Of a stretch of DNA of 64,000 nucleotides, positions 48,752-58,215 are shown piece by piece. The translations under genes were made by a program, and so were the position numbers. The number at the start of each line of letters is the position of its first letter. The stretch's first letter is position 1. Source of the stretch: Betaproteobacteria bacterium (lineage in GTDB: Bacteria; Pseudomonadota; Gammaproteobacteria; Burkholderiales; Casimicrobiaceae); assembly GCA_016717855.1 (NCBI GenBank), contig JADKEV010000035.1, positions 11,184 to 75,183 of the forward strand, read 5' to 3'. Below the pieces are notes generated by a model, which was given only the letters and a program-made list of their open reading frames with translations, was not told the origin of the DNA and ran no database searches.

Positions 48752-49757
48752 TCAATTGGCTGGCGGGGGGGGGGGGGGGGGGGGGGGCGCGCCATGCCCC
48801 GCCCTGCCAGTCGCCGCCCGGCGCTTCCTCGAACGGGTCCGACAATTCCAGCAGTTCGCGTTGCGGCGCGCGGTTCAACCGCAGCGCATCGAGCGCACTC
48901 GGGCCGACCTGCTTGGTCAGGTTGCAGCTCGCCGACCAGCGCTCGTGGGCGCTCTTCTCGACATCGGTATAGCGCCCCAGGCGCACCATCAGGTCGTCGA
49001 AGTCGACCAGATGGCCGTCGAAATCCGGGCCGTCGACGCAGGCGAACTTCACTTCGTTGCCGACCTTCACGCGGCAGCCGCCGCACATCCCGGTGCCGTC
49101 GACCATGATCGGGTTGACGCTGACCATGGTCTTGACCTTGTAGGGCCGTGTCGTTTCGGCGACGGCCTTCATCATGATGGGCGGGCCGATCGCGATCACC
49201 TCTTCGATGTTCGGATGCCCGGTCAGCGCGAGCTTGACCCCGGCGGTGACGATGCCCTTGATGCCCGCCGAGCCGTCGTTGGTGCACAGGATGAGTTCGT
49301 CGCAGGTCTCGCGGAACTTGTCTTCCCAGAACACCAGGTCCGCGGTGCGGAACCCGAGCACGCCGATCACGTACGCGCCCGCCTCCTTGAAGCCGCGCGC
49401 CTGCGGGAAGATCGGCGCCACGCCCAGGCCGCCGCCGACGCAAAGCACCTTCTTCGCATGGCTGATCGGGCTGGGGATGCCCATCGGGCCGACCATCGCG
49501 TAGATCGACGTCCCGACCTGGCATTCCTGCTGCATCTGCCGGGTCGTCTTGCCGACCGCCTGGATCACCAGCGTGATGGTGCCCTTCTTGCGATCGAAGT
49601 CGGCGATGGTGAGCGGAATCCGTTCGCCCGATTCGTTGAGCATGACGATGACGAATTGACCCGGCTTCGCGGCCTTGGCCATCAACGGATGGCGCACCTC
49701 GAGCAAATAGGTGACGTCGGAGAAATCTTCGCGCGTTACGATCTCGAAGTTGGACAT
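48752..49757 (-). CDS. NfnA-type ferredoxin-NAD(P)+ reductase subunit (FAD/NAD-binding)
   Basis: About 335 residues. FAD-binding barrel (LLEVRHPLMAKAAKPGQFVI; GERIPLTIADFDR), nucleotide-binding half (KVLCVGGGLGVAPIFPQARG) and a [2Fe-2S]-type cysteine group in GTGMCGGCRVKVGNEVKFAC. It is the first gene of the leftward operon. Its C terminus crosses a 23-base G run (48765-48787): in the printed frame translation runs on to 48690 inside the next gene, whereas a different run length gives PPAN-stop at 48752, just before GAGGAAC and the next ATG. I give the latter as the natural end. Confidence 0.83.
48765..48787. repeat. G23 homopolymer at an in-frame gene end
   Basis: Twenty-three consecutive G (C on the coding strand) lie in the last codons of the NfnA-type gene, about 24 bases before the next start codon. 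Length changes alter where NfnA translation stops, and whether it is coupled to or overlaps the next gene. Confidence 0.9.
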
Positions 49758-49947
49758 TGCAAGCGTCTCCTTCCTGTCGGGTCAGCCATGACCGGTCGGG
49801 CTGCCGGAGTATCGTTGTATCTGGGCAAACGATGGGCCGCGGCCCCGGCGGACGCGGGCATACCGCTTCCAGGCACGAGGCGCTCCCTTCAACGAGGCAG
49901 CGGACAAGCTGATGGTGCTAGTGTCCGCCGGGGCGCGTCCGGCCAGC

Positions 49948-49961
49948 TTGATCTGCATCAG
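49948..49961. promoter_or_regulatory. FNR/Anr-like box upstream of the ferredoxin operon
   Basis: TTGATCTGCATCAG differs from TTGAT-N4-ATCAA only at the last base. It is 191 bases upstream of the NfnA-type start and suits an operon that makes reduced ferredoxin under anoxia. Confidence 0.6.
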
Positions 49962-49976
49962 ACATTCCGGCTTTTT

Positions 49977-49990
49977 TTGATTCGCGTCAG
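49977..49990. promoter_or_regulatory. Second, weaker FNR-like box
   Basis: TTGATTCGCGTCAG keeps the left half site and is two bases off in the right half. Its centre is 29 bases from the first box, an arrangement that could give cooperative binding or control of the divergent antiporter gene. Confidence 0.35.
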
Positions 49991-50128
49991 GCGATCAATA
50001 TCCGCTAGACTTCCGCGGACCGGGCGGCCTGCGGCCTGCGGCCGGCGGTAGTCTCCCGTTCAATCGCCCGCGGGCGTTCAACGTCATCCTGGAGGCGCCA
50101 TGACCGCCCGTACGCAATCCCCCACAGC

Positions 50129-51024
50129 ATGATCGTCTCCGTTTCGCTCCTGTTGGTTGGCGTGGTGCTGGCGGTGATTGGTGGCTCGCTGTTTGTGGAC
50201 GGCGCGGTGGCGTTGGCGCGCTGGGCCCGCTGGCCGGTGGCGGTGATCGGCGTAACGGTGGCGGCGTTCGGCACGTCCTCGCCGGAGTTGATGGTCGCCG
50301 TCCAGGCGGCGGTGGACGGGGTGCCGCAGATTTCGCTGGGAAACGTGCTGGGCAGCAACGTTGTGAACATCGCGCTGGTGCTGGCCCTGGTGCTGTCGTG
50401 GTCGGGGATGAAAGCCGAGGATGATGGCGTGCGTCGCGACTGGGCTTGCGCGCTGGCGGTGCCGTTCGTCCTGGCCGCAGTGCTGGCGCTCGCGGGTGGT
50501 TCTTCAGTCCTGTCCGGCACGCGCGGCGGCATCGGGCGCGCAACGCAGGGGAAGCGATCGCCCTCAGCCATGCGTCGTTGCCCAGAACCTCGGCGCAGGT
50601 TGCCGCCGGCCTCACCCTGCTGATCGTTGCCGCGCAATTCGTCGTGCACGGTGGCACGGGCGTGGCGCAGGCGCTGGGCTGGAGTCCATTCCTCGTCGGC
50701 GCCGTCGTGATCGCGCTGGCGACCTGCACCCCCGAACTGGCGACCACGGTCATGGCGCGGTTTCGCGGGCATCATGATGTGGGCCTGGGCAACATACTGG
50801 GCAGCAATCTCTTCAATGGGCTGTTCATCGCGGCGCTGGCGGCGCTTATCCGTCCCTATGCGGTCAACCCACCGGAGCTGACGGCCACACTCGTTTTTGG
50901 CGTGGTCGCGACGCTGATGATACTTCCCGGCCGCAACGGCGCGCTCGGGCGCTGGCGCGGTTTTGCGCTGCTGGCGATCTATGCGCTCTACGTCACGCTG
51001 TCCCTGCGGGTGGCGGAGGGATGA
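50129..51024 (+). CDS. Calcium/sodium antiporter (CaCA family, YrbG-like), frameshifted
   Basis: Inner-membrane cation exchanger. The first alpha repeat is intact (GGSLFVDGAVALARWARWPV, AAFGTSSPELMVAVQAAVDG, SLGNVLGSNVVNIALVLAL). The second repeat (ATCTPELATTVMARFRGHHD, GLGNILGSNLFNGLFIAALA) is in another frame. The switch lies at about 50505-50575, where a loop and possibly one helix are also shortened relative to YrbG. A 10-codon ORF from ATG 50100, with GGAGG upstream and overlapping ATG 50129, may be the real N terminus if the CCCCC run there has lost a base. Confidence 0.75.
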
Positions 51025-51042
51025 GTAGGGGAGAAAGGCGTT

Positions 51043-51300
51043 GCCTCGGTCGGCGCTGGCGGCTTGCTGACCTATACCATCGTCGCGAGCAATGCGGGAC
51101 CGAGCAGCGCCCCCGGGCAGTCTGGTGACCGACACGTTCCCTGCCGGCCTGACCTGCTCGTGGACGTGCGCCGGCAGCGCGAGTGTGGTGATCACGCGAC
51201 CAGCCTCTCGGTCACCAGGCCGATACCGACGCTCGGCGCCTTCGGCGTGCCCCTGCTGATGCTGCTGCTGCTGGCTTTCGCGCGCCGCTGCTTCAAGTAA
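51043..51300 (+). pseudogene. Remnant of a DUF11/IPTL-CTERM surface protein
   Basis: Translation in patches gives GGLLTYTIVASNAGPSSAPG and VTDTFPAGLTCSWTCAGSAS, the start of a DUF11 module. After a short incoherent stretch comes PIPTLGAFGVPLLMLLLLAF followed by ARRCFK, a complete IPTL-CTERM tail. The middle is deleted and frames shift near 51113. It resembles the 38-41 kb gene but is not a copy of its repeat unit. Confidence 0.7.
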
Positions 51301-51387
51301 AGCAGTTCGACAGACTGCGCGCCCAGCGAGAGTTGCCGGGCGCGTTGCCCCCGGCAAGGGCAGAACTGACGGCGGGCGTCGTTATGC

Positions 51388-51417
51388 TTGACGTAATGGA
51401 TAATTCATTGCTATTCT
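51388..51417 (+). promoter_or_regulatory. Predicted higBA promoter
   Basis: TTGACG (51388-51393) and TATTCT (51412-51417) with an 18-base spacer. The -10 ends only 6 bases before the toxin ATG, so the message would be leaderless or nearly so. Confidence 0.5.
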
Positions 51418-51423
51418 CCCGCG

Positions 51424-51708
51424 ATGATCGTCAGCTTCCGGGACAAACGAACATGGGATTTCGCAGACGGGAGATTCGTCAAGGCATTCTCCGGGTTTTT
51501 CAGGCAAGCGGAAATGAAGCTCGACCAGCTCGATGCCGCGGTTTCGCTGAAGGACCTCGCGGTACTTCCAGGAAACCGGTTTGAAGCACTGAAAGGCGAT
51601 CGCAAAGGGCAGTACAGCATCCGCATCAACGATCAGTGGCGCATCTGCTTCGCGTGGACTGATGGCTCACCTGGTCCGGTCGATGTCGAGATCGTGGACT
51701 ACCACTGA
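51424..51708 (+). CDS. higB: HigB/RelE-type toxin
   Basis: 94-residue mRNA interferase-like toxin. The family's characteristic stretch is LPGNRFEALKGDRKGQYSIR then INDQWRICFAW, with basic and aromatic residues forming the RNA-cleaving site. It precedes the antitoxin gene by 11 bases, the toxin-first order typical of higBA. The gene is intact and locally less GC-rich than its neighbours, consistent with acquisition. Confidence 0.9.
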   Translation: MIVSFRDKRTWDFADGRFVKAFSGFFRQAEMKLDQLDAAVSLKDLAVLPGNRFEALKGDRKGQYSIRINDQWRICFAWTDGSPGPVDVEIVDYH

Positions 51709-51719
51709 GGACACGGAAC

Positions 51720-52046
51720 ATGGCACGAACCCCCATTCATCCCGGCGAACACCTGGCGGAACAACTCAGGGAACTCGACATGAGTGCGGCCGAACTGGGC
51801 CGGCAACTCAAGGTGCCGACCAACCGGATTACCGGAATCCTGAACGGCCAGCGCGCGGTTACCGGCGATAGTGCGCTGCGCCTGGCACACTACTTCGGTA
51901 CCAGTGCCGAGTTCTGGCTGAATCTGCAGAAACAGTACGAACTTCGAATCGCCGAACAGAAAGCAGGTGCGACGATACGGAGTCTCCCGAAACTTGCCGA
52001 ACGTCTGAAGGGCGCGAGCCGCGGGCTCCAAAAGCGCGCCGCGTGA
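51720..52046 (+). CDS. higA: HigA-type antitoxin (XRE family)
   Basis: 108-residue helix-turn-helix protein: PIHPGEHLAEQLRELDMSAA opens the Xre domain, the recognition region is LKVPTNRITGILNGQRAVTG, and TSAEFWLNLQKQYELRIAEQ is the HigA signature. It neutralises HigB and represses the shared promoter. It lies directly downstream of higB with an intact frame. Confidence 0.92.
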   Translation: MARTPIHPGEHLAEQLRELDMSAAELGRQLKVPTNRITGILNGQRAVTGDSALRLAHYFGTSAEFWLNLQKQYELRIAEQKAGATIRSLPKLAERLKGASRGLQKRAA

Positions 52047-52106
52047 GCCTTACGCGAGAGTACTAGCGCGCACAATCGCAGATCCCGTCCGCTGGAAGGA
52101 GGTTCC

Positions 52107-53108
52107 ATGCTCGCCGCAATCTACCGCCGTACCGGCCCGGCCGCCGAGGTATTGGCCATCGAGGAAATGCCGGCGCCGCTGCCGGGACCGCACGAGGTTC
52201 GCGTCAAGGTGTCCTGGTCGGGCGTGAATCCGTCGGACGTCAAGTCGCGCGCCGGAATGCGCACGAAGACGCTGCCCTTCCCGGCGATCATCCCGCACAG
52301 CGACGGCGCCGGCGTGATCGACCGGGTGGGCGAGGGCGTCGACCGCGCGCGGCTGGGCGAGCGTGTCTGGTTGTGGAACGCCGCGTGGGGCCGCGCCAGC
52401 GGCACGGCCGCCGAGCATGTCGTGCTGCCTGCAGCGCAGGCGGTCGCCCTGCCGGATGGCATCGAGCTGGCCGCGGGCGCGTGCCTGGGAATTCCCGCGC
52501 TGACCGCGTACCACGCGGTGATGGTCGACGGCGGCGTCGCGGGCAAGAGCGTGCTGGTCGCCGGCGGCGCCGGAGCGGTGGGCCACTACGCGATCCAGCT
52601 GGCGAAGTTGCGCGGGGCGCGGCAGGTCGTCGCCACGGTCAGCAGCGAGGCCAAGGCGGCGCTCGCGCGCGCCGCGGGGGCCGATCTCGTGGTGAACTAC
52701 AAGACCGAAGACGTGGTGCGCAAGTGCCTGGACTTCACCGGCGGCGCGGGGGTCGAGCGCATCATCGAGGTCGACCTGGCCGCGAACGCGGCCGTCGACC
52801 TCGCGATCCTGCGGCCGGAAGCAGATATCGTCGTCTATGGCAGCGGGGCCGCCGACATGTCCATTCCTTTCTTCCCGGCCATCGTCAAGCACGCCCGGCT
52901 GCGGTTCTTCATCGTCTACAACCTGAATCCCGGCGACCGGGCGCGTGCGATCGCGGATCTCACGCACCTGCTCGCGACCGCCAGCCTGCAACACAACATC
53001 GCCGCCCGCCTGCCGCTGGCGCGTATCGCCGACGCGCACGAACTCGTCGAACGCGGCCAGGCGGTGGGGAACGTGGTGCTGGAGGTTGGCCAGGTGGGCG
53101 GCACCTGA
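52107..53108 (+). CDS. Zinc-independent MDR quinone oxidoreductase, copy 1
   Basis: NADPH:quinone reductase-like member of the medium-chain dehydrogenase family (333 residues). GroES-like N-terminal domain with SWSGVNPSDVKSRAG and PHSDGAGVIDRVG; cofactor domain with VAGGAGAVGHYAIQLAKLRG (AxGGxGxxG variant). It lacks the structural-zinc cysteines. AAGGAGG precedes the ATG at 7 bases. A paralogue of about nine-tenths identity is encoded at 60.5 kb. Confidence 0.9.
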   Translation: MLAAIYRRTGPAAEVLAIEEMPAPLPGPHEVRVKVSWSGVNPSDVKSRAGMRTKTLPFPAIIPHSDGAGVIDRVGEGVDRARLGERVWLWNAAWGRASGTAAEHVVLPAAQAVALPDGIELAAGACLGIPALTAYHAVMVDGGVAGKSVLVAGGAGAVGHYAIQLAKLRGARQVVATVSSEAKAALARAAGADLVVNYKTEDVVRKCLDFTGGAGVERIIEVDLAANAAVDLAILRPEADIVVYGSGAADMSIPFFPAIVKHARLRFFIVYNLNPGDRARAIADLTHLLATASLQHNIAARLPLARIADAHELVERGQAVGNVVLEVGQVGGT

Positions 53109-53171
53109 CCACCGCGCGCAGCAGCGCACAGCGCCTGGCGAAGCCGGCGCCGGGGCCGGGTCAACAGGATG

Positions 53172-53185
53172 TTGACCTGCATCAA
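53172..53185. promoter_or_regulatory. FNR/Anr-like box upstream of the 179-residue unknown protein
   Basis: TTGACCTGCATCAA matches TTGAT-N4-ATCAA with one change (T to C) and keeps the ATCAA half. It lies 112 bases before the predicted start of the unknown gene and 63 bases after the quinone reductase stop. Confidence 0.5.
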
Positions 53186-53296
53186 CGCACGAATTGCCAC
53201 GGAATGCGGGATGGCACCATGGGTATTGGTGTTATCGAAGCAGGCCAGTGCATGCCGGTGAAGTCGTCCAGCTGCAGGATCCGGATTCGGAATGAA

Positions 53297-53836
53297 ATGA
53301 CGAAAATGAACGAACCGACCAGTTTTCTCGCCTACACTCCGCGCGGCCCGGGCCTGATGTGCGCCGTGATGAGCATCGTCGCCGGCAACGATGTTTACGG
53401 CTGGTATACCGGGTCGGCCAGCGGCGAGTTTCCCGCCGCCTTTTTCATGCTGGAGCACTACTACTCGACGCACGAGACCGCGTTCTATCGCAGCGTGGAG
53501 GACGACGTCTATGGCGACTGGGTGCTGGCGTATCCGCCACTCGCCATCGACACCGGCCGTTCGCCGCCGGTGCCGGAGCCGATGTGCCACGAACTCATGC
53601 GCGCGCAGGATGCTTTTATCGCGGAGTGGCTTTTCTACGCGGACGACCCCGCCGCCGCGGAGGAGGTCGAGTGGTACCACGAGCACGAGCTCGCGCTGGG
53701 CAGCGTCGCGATACGGCACGCCCGGCTCAACCGGCTGGATCACCGCGATGTCGTGTGGACCTACGCCTCGCCGGCATTGGACTTGAACATCATCGACCTC
53801 TTGCGCGAGCGCTGGCCGCTCGATTACTCGCTATGA
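53297..53836 (+). CDS. Unknown acidic cytosolic protein
   Basis: 179 residues, no recognised family. It is rich in Glu, Asp, Tyr, Trp and His, with motifs HYYSTHETAFYRSVEDDVYGDWVLAYPP and EVEWYHEHELALGSVAIRHA read as two neighbouring blocks. There is no signal peptide or membrane segment. Start options are ATG 53297, ATG 53306 and an upstream ATG 53206. An FNR-like box upstream and a DksA-like gene 34 bases downstream suggest a role in anaerobic or stress physiology. Confidence 0.6.
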   Translation: MTKMNEPTSFLAYTPRGPGLMCAVMSIVAGNDVYGWYTGSASGEFPAAFFMLEHYYSTHETAFYRSVEDDVYGDWVLAYPPLAIDTGRSPPVPEPMCHELMRAQDAFIAEWLFYADDPAAAEEVEWYHEHELALGSVAIRHARLNRLDHRDVVWTYASPALDLNIIDLLRERWPLDYSL

Positions 53837-53870
53837 GGCGCCGGAAGCACCAGTGAACAAGGAGACTGCC

Positions 53871-54268
53871 GTGGACCACCTGAACCCGACCCAACGAAAG
53901 ACGCTGCAGCGACTGCTGCACGAGCGCGACGAAGCGGCACGCGCCGAGATTCGCGCCAAGGCAGCGGAGCGGCGCCGAGGCGCCGTACGCCTGAAAACTC
54001 GCGGTGGCGTAACGGACGAAGCCGACGAGGCGGCGGCCGACCTGATCGTCGATGTCGATAACGCGATGATCGGCATGGATCTGGCCGAAGTGCGCGAGAT
54101 CACGGCGGCGCTCGAGAGGATGAAGAATCATAGCTATGGCCCCTGCGCCGGCTGCGGGGGCCCATCGACTATGCGCGCCTGCGTGCCTTTCCGGTGGCCA
54201 CGCGCTGCACGCGCTGCCAGAGCGTGCATGAACGGACTTTTGCCTCGGGACCGCACTCTACGCTCTAG
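53871..54268 (+). CDS. DksA/TraR-type zinc-finger protein, frameshifted
   Basis: About 132 residues. The N-terminal part is a coiled coil (LNPTQRKTLQRLLHERDEAA) and continues to LAEVREITAALERMKNHSYG. The zinc finger begins CAGC and, after a frame change at the GGGGG run 54156-54160, continues PIDYARLRAFPVATRCTRCQ and SVHERTFASGPHSTL-stop. Removing one G restores CxxC-x17-CxxC. GTG 53871 is chosen because AAGGAG precedes it. Likely an RNA-polymerase secondary-channel factor or a related stress regulator. Confidence 0.72.
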
Positions 54269-54315
54269 CGGAGAGAGGGCGGCCGGCTCCGCCTCGACCG
54301 GCAAGGAGGTATTCA

Positions 54316-55230
54316 ATGATCATCGTGGCTGCCGCGCCGGCCGTGACCGTACCCACAATCGCCGCGCTCGTCCGCGAACAGACGGGAGTCTCGTGGTCGC
54401 GCGCGCGCCGGTTGTGCACCGAGGGCCGCGTTACTGTCGATGGCCAGCGCTGCCTCGACCCCGCGGCGCGGGTGCTTCCCGGGGCGATGGTTGCCATCGA
54501 CCAGGAAGGGCCCAAGCTGCGCACGCTGCCGCTGGCCGAGAGCGCGATCGTGTACCGCGACCGCGATGTCGTCGTCGTCGACAAGCCGGCAGGCGTGCTC
54601 AGCGCGGCCGACGAGCCGGGGGAACAAGGCACGCTCGCCGACTACACGCGGACGTCGCTGCGGCGGATGGGCGAACCCGGCCTCGACGCCCCGCTCGGCA
54701 TCGTGCACCGGCTGGACAAGGAGACGAGCGGCCTGATGATCTTCGCGCGCACATCCCTGGCGAAGCGCTCGCTCGCGGCGCAGTTCCGCGAGCACACCAC
54801 CGAACGTGTCTACCATGCGATCGCGCACGGCGCGGTCACGGCGCGGCGTGTGGACACGTATCTCGTCCTGAATCGCGGCGACGGCTTGCGCGGCTCGCAT
54901 GGACACTTCCGGCGCGCGAGCGGCGCCGCCCCAGCCGAGGCGCGGCAGGCAATCACGCACATCGCGCCGATCGCCGCGCTTGCGGGCGCCACGCTGGTCG
55001 AGTGCCGCCTCGAAACCGGGCGCCAGCATCAGATCCGCATCCACCTTCCGGTCCGGCCATCCGCTGGTCGGCGAACGCGTCCACATCCGCGACCACGCCG
55101 GCCCGAAGATCGATGCGCCGGCCGATGCTCCACGCGCGCGGACACTCGGCCCCGCGCATCCGAGAACCGGCGAGGCCATGTTGTTCCAGAGCGAGCCGCC
55201 CGCGGACTTCAGGCTATGGTCGAACTATTG
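54316..55230 (+). pseudogene. RluA-family pseudouridine synthase, several frameshifts
   Basis: S4-like N-terminal region (TGVSWSRARRLCTEGRVTVD) and the pseudouridine synthase domain with YRDRDVVVVDKPAGVL and the catalytic Asp motif GIVHRLDKETSGLMI. From residue 240 the frame is broken: LETGRQHQIRIHL is followed, in other frames, by GHPLVGERVHIRDHAGP, RPMLHAR and HPRTGEAMLFQSEPPADFR. At least three indels separate these blocks, all in GC runs. The parts are individually well conserved, so sequence error is likely; as printed the gene is broken and its stop overlaps the GNAT gene on the other strand. Confidence 0.7.
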
Positions 55231-55719
55231 CGACCCTGACTCGACAGTCTCTAACTGTTTGTACAGGCTGATGTTCGTCGGCTGATAGCCGAGCCTGGCA
55301 TAGAGGGCCCGGGCTCCTGTGTTGTGCCCGAAGACGTGCAAGGCGATTCCGGCGAGGCCCAGCTTGCGGACCTCATCTTCGAGAGCCGCAAAAGCGCGCA
55401 GCGCGTGGCCCTCGCGCTGGCGCTCTGGCCGGACGCCGACATCGTATACATAAGCGATGCGCGCGTTGAACCTGGTCTGGACGGCGAACCAGAGCATACC
55501 CACGGGCGCGGATCGAGCGTCGAGGATGGTGAAGAAGTGGTTGTCAGGCGCCATCCCTGCGGCAGCAGCGCATCGTGTTCCTTCCAGGAAAGCTCCGGAG
55601 CGAAGCTTCCGCCGACCACTGCCCGGATGTGACCTTGTCCGCTGCGTAGTCCGGGGATTGCCGCGACCCACGCCGCGTACTCGGACTCCGCCATGGGGCG
55701 AAGGGTCGACCGGTGGATC
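55225..55719 (-). pseudogene. GNAT-family N-acetyltransferase, frameshifted
   Basis: Acetyl-CoA-dependent acetyltransferase. Blocks in order: LRPMAESEYAAWVAAI (one frame), PDYAADKVTSGQWSAE (second frame), ELSWKEHDALLPQG (first frame), then APDNHFFTILDARSAPVGML, VYDVGVRPERQREGHALRAF (acetyl-CoA loop) and GHNTGARALYARLGYQPTNI to the stop (third frame). Three or more indels are needed to join them. The gene begins just after the SEC-C protein gene. Confidence 0.65.
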
Positions 55720-55724
55720 CATTC

Positions 55725-56443
<719 letters not shown>

Positions 56444-56447
<4 letters not shown>

Positions 56448-57084
56448 GTCGCGTGGGCGGAAAGGTCGATGCCGGCAGCGTAACGTGTGCCACCCGCTCG
56501 CGCAAGCCTCGACGCGCCCTGGGCCTTCAACGCGGGCGGCAACGCGTGGAAGTCGAGATCATCCTGGCGCTCGCCTTCGCGCACGTTCTCGAAGTGGCCG
56601 GCACGCGGGTTCCAGCACTCCCGCGGCACGTTTGCGGGCTCGCTCCGCGTTGCGCGATCGGCCGGCAGCGGTTGAAAATCGAGGTCGTCCTGGCGTTCGC
56701 CTTCGCGCACATTCTCGTAATGCCGGGCGCCTGGGTTCCAGCACTCCCGCGCCACGTTGCCGCGGCGCTCGGACCCCCGCTGGGCGATCGGGCGGCAGCG
56801 GTTCAAGTCGAGGTCGTCCTGGCGCTCGCCGGGACGCAGCCCCTCGTAATGCCGCGCGCGCGGATTCCAGCACTCCTGCGGCACCTCGCGCCCGCGGCCG
56901 CGGAAGTCGCCGCCCATCGGCCGGCAGCGGTTGAAATCCAGGTCGTTCTGGACTTCGCCGGCAGGCGCACCCCCTCGAAGTGGCCCGCCCCCGGGTTCCA
57001 GCACTCCTGGCCGCGGTCATATTGGGCATGGGCTGGCGCCGTCATGCACGCCAACAGAGCGATGAGCAGCGAGAACTTCGACAT
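56444..57084 (-). CDS. Secreted four-repeat protein (ECWNP repeats), frameshifted
   Basis: Unrecognised family. An ideal Shine-Dalgarno (AGGAGGAATT) precedes ATG 57084 and a signal peptide (MSKFSLLIALLACMTAPAHA). The mature part is four repeats of about 42 residues with the core ECWNPxAxHxExVRxGE, then QDDLDxxRCRP. The signal and first half-repeat are in one frame and the rest in another, joined at a CCCCC run near 56970. Each repeat has one or two Cys, so disulfide-linked modules are possible. The C-terminal 30 residues (ALKAQGASRLARAGGTRYAA) are unlike the repeats and could be a frameshifted tail. Confidence 0.62.
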
Positions 57085-57163
57085 GGCAATTCCTCCTGGC
57101 AAGCGGAAGCAAATCGTACAACCAGGCCGATACCCGGTCTGCGCGGTAGGATACATATCTCCG

Positions 57164-58184
57164 CTATTCCGCTTTCACGCCGGAGTTCCTGACGACGCGC
57201 GCGAACGCCTCGGTCTCCTCCTTCACGATTCGGGCCGAACGCTCGGGATCGGCGGCAAGTATCTCGTAGGCCAGCTCCTCGATTCGCCTGGCCACCTCGG
57301 GCGAGGCGAGCGCCTTCGCGAGCGTATCGTGCAGCGTCGCGATGACCGCCTTCGGGGTCTTCGCCGGCGCCGTGAAGCCGATGATGATCGATCCTTCCCC
57401 GCCGGTCACGCCCTGTTCGGCGAAGGTCGGGACGTTGGGCAGGCCGGCGAAGCGGCGGGCGCCGGTGATGGCCAGCGCGCGCATCTTGCCCGAGGCGATG
57501 TGTCCCCGGACCGTTCCCGGCACGGAGAACATCATCGGCACCTGTCCGCCCAGTACATCGGTGACGGCCGGCCCGGCCCCCTTGTACGGGACGTGAACGA
57601 TGTCGAGCCCGGCCGTGGTCTTGAACATCTCGGCGGCCAGGTGGACCGGCGTGCCGCTGCCCGCCGACGCATACGACAGCGAGCCCGGCTTCGCGCGCGC
57701 CAGCGCGAGCAGTTCGGCCAGCGTGTTGGCGGCAAAGGACGGATTCACCACCAGCACCAGCGGTCCCTTGCCGACCACCATGATCGGCGTCAGGTCGCGC
57801 TGCGCGTCGTAAGGCAATTTCGCGTAGAGCGTTGCGTTGATCGCCAGCGCGCTGTCGAACAGGCCGATCGTATAGCCGTCGGGCGCGGCTTTCGCGACGT
57901 AGTCGGTGCCGATGTTGCTGCCCGCGCCGCCGCGGTTTTCCACGACGATAGGCTGCTTGAGCAACTCGCTCCAGGCCGGGACGAGCAATCTGGCCACGAT
58001 GTCGCCGGTGCCGCCGGGCGGGTAGGGCACGATCAGGTGGACTGGCTTGTTGGGATAGGCGTCCTGCGCCGCCGCCATCCCGCACGAGGCGACGGCCAGC
58101 AAGGCTCCCAGGAAAAAACGTCGCCGGCGGGCCAGGGCATCCGCCCCCGCGCACCAGCACCAGCACCGATTCAATCGCAGTCAT
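57164..58184 (-). CDS. Bug/TctC-family receptor, second copy, frameshift near start
   Basis: Periplasmic carboxylate receptor of about 338 residues. Typical blocks are YPNKPVHLIVPYPPGGTGDI, VVENRGGAGSNIGTDYVAKA, PDGYTIGLFD and VPYKGAGPAVTDVLGGQVPM. AAGGAG precedes ATG 58184, which gives MTAIESVLVLVR; the signal peptide FFLGALLAVASCGMAAAQ follows in the main frame. The two meet at CCCCC 58144-58148, so one base is probably wrong. It is the last gene of a leftward set with a Gfo/Idh/MocA oxidoreductase and an RraA-like gene. Confidence 0.83.
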
Positions 58185-58215
58185 CACGTTCTCCTTGTCG
58201 AAGGTTTCAATGGGT

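Larger units (their letters stand above)
49758..50099. other. 342-bp divergent intergenic region
   Basis: Separates the leftward ferredoxin operon from the rightward antiporter gene. It holds two FNR-like boxes and no gene that I can support. Confidence 0.55.
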
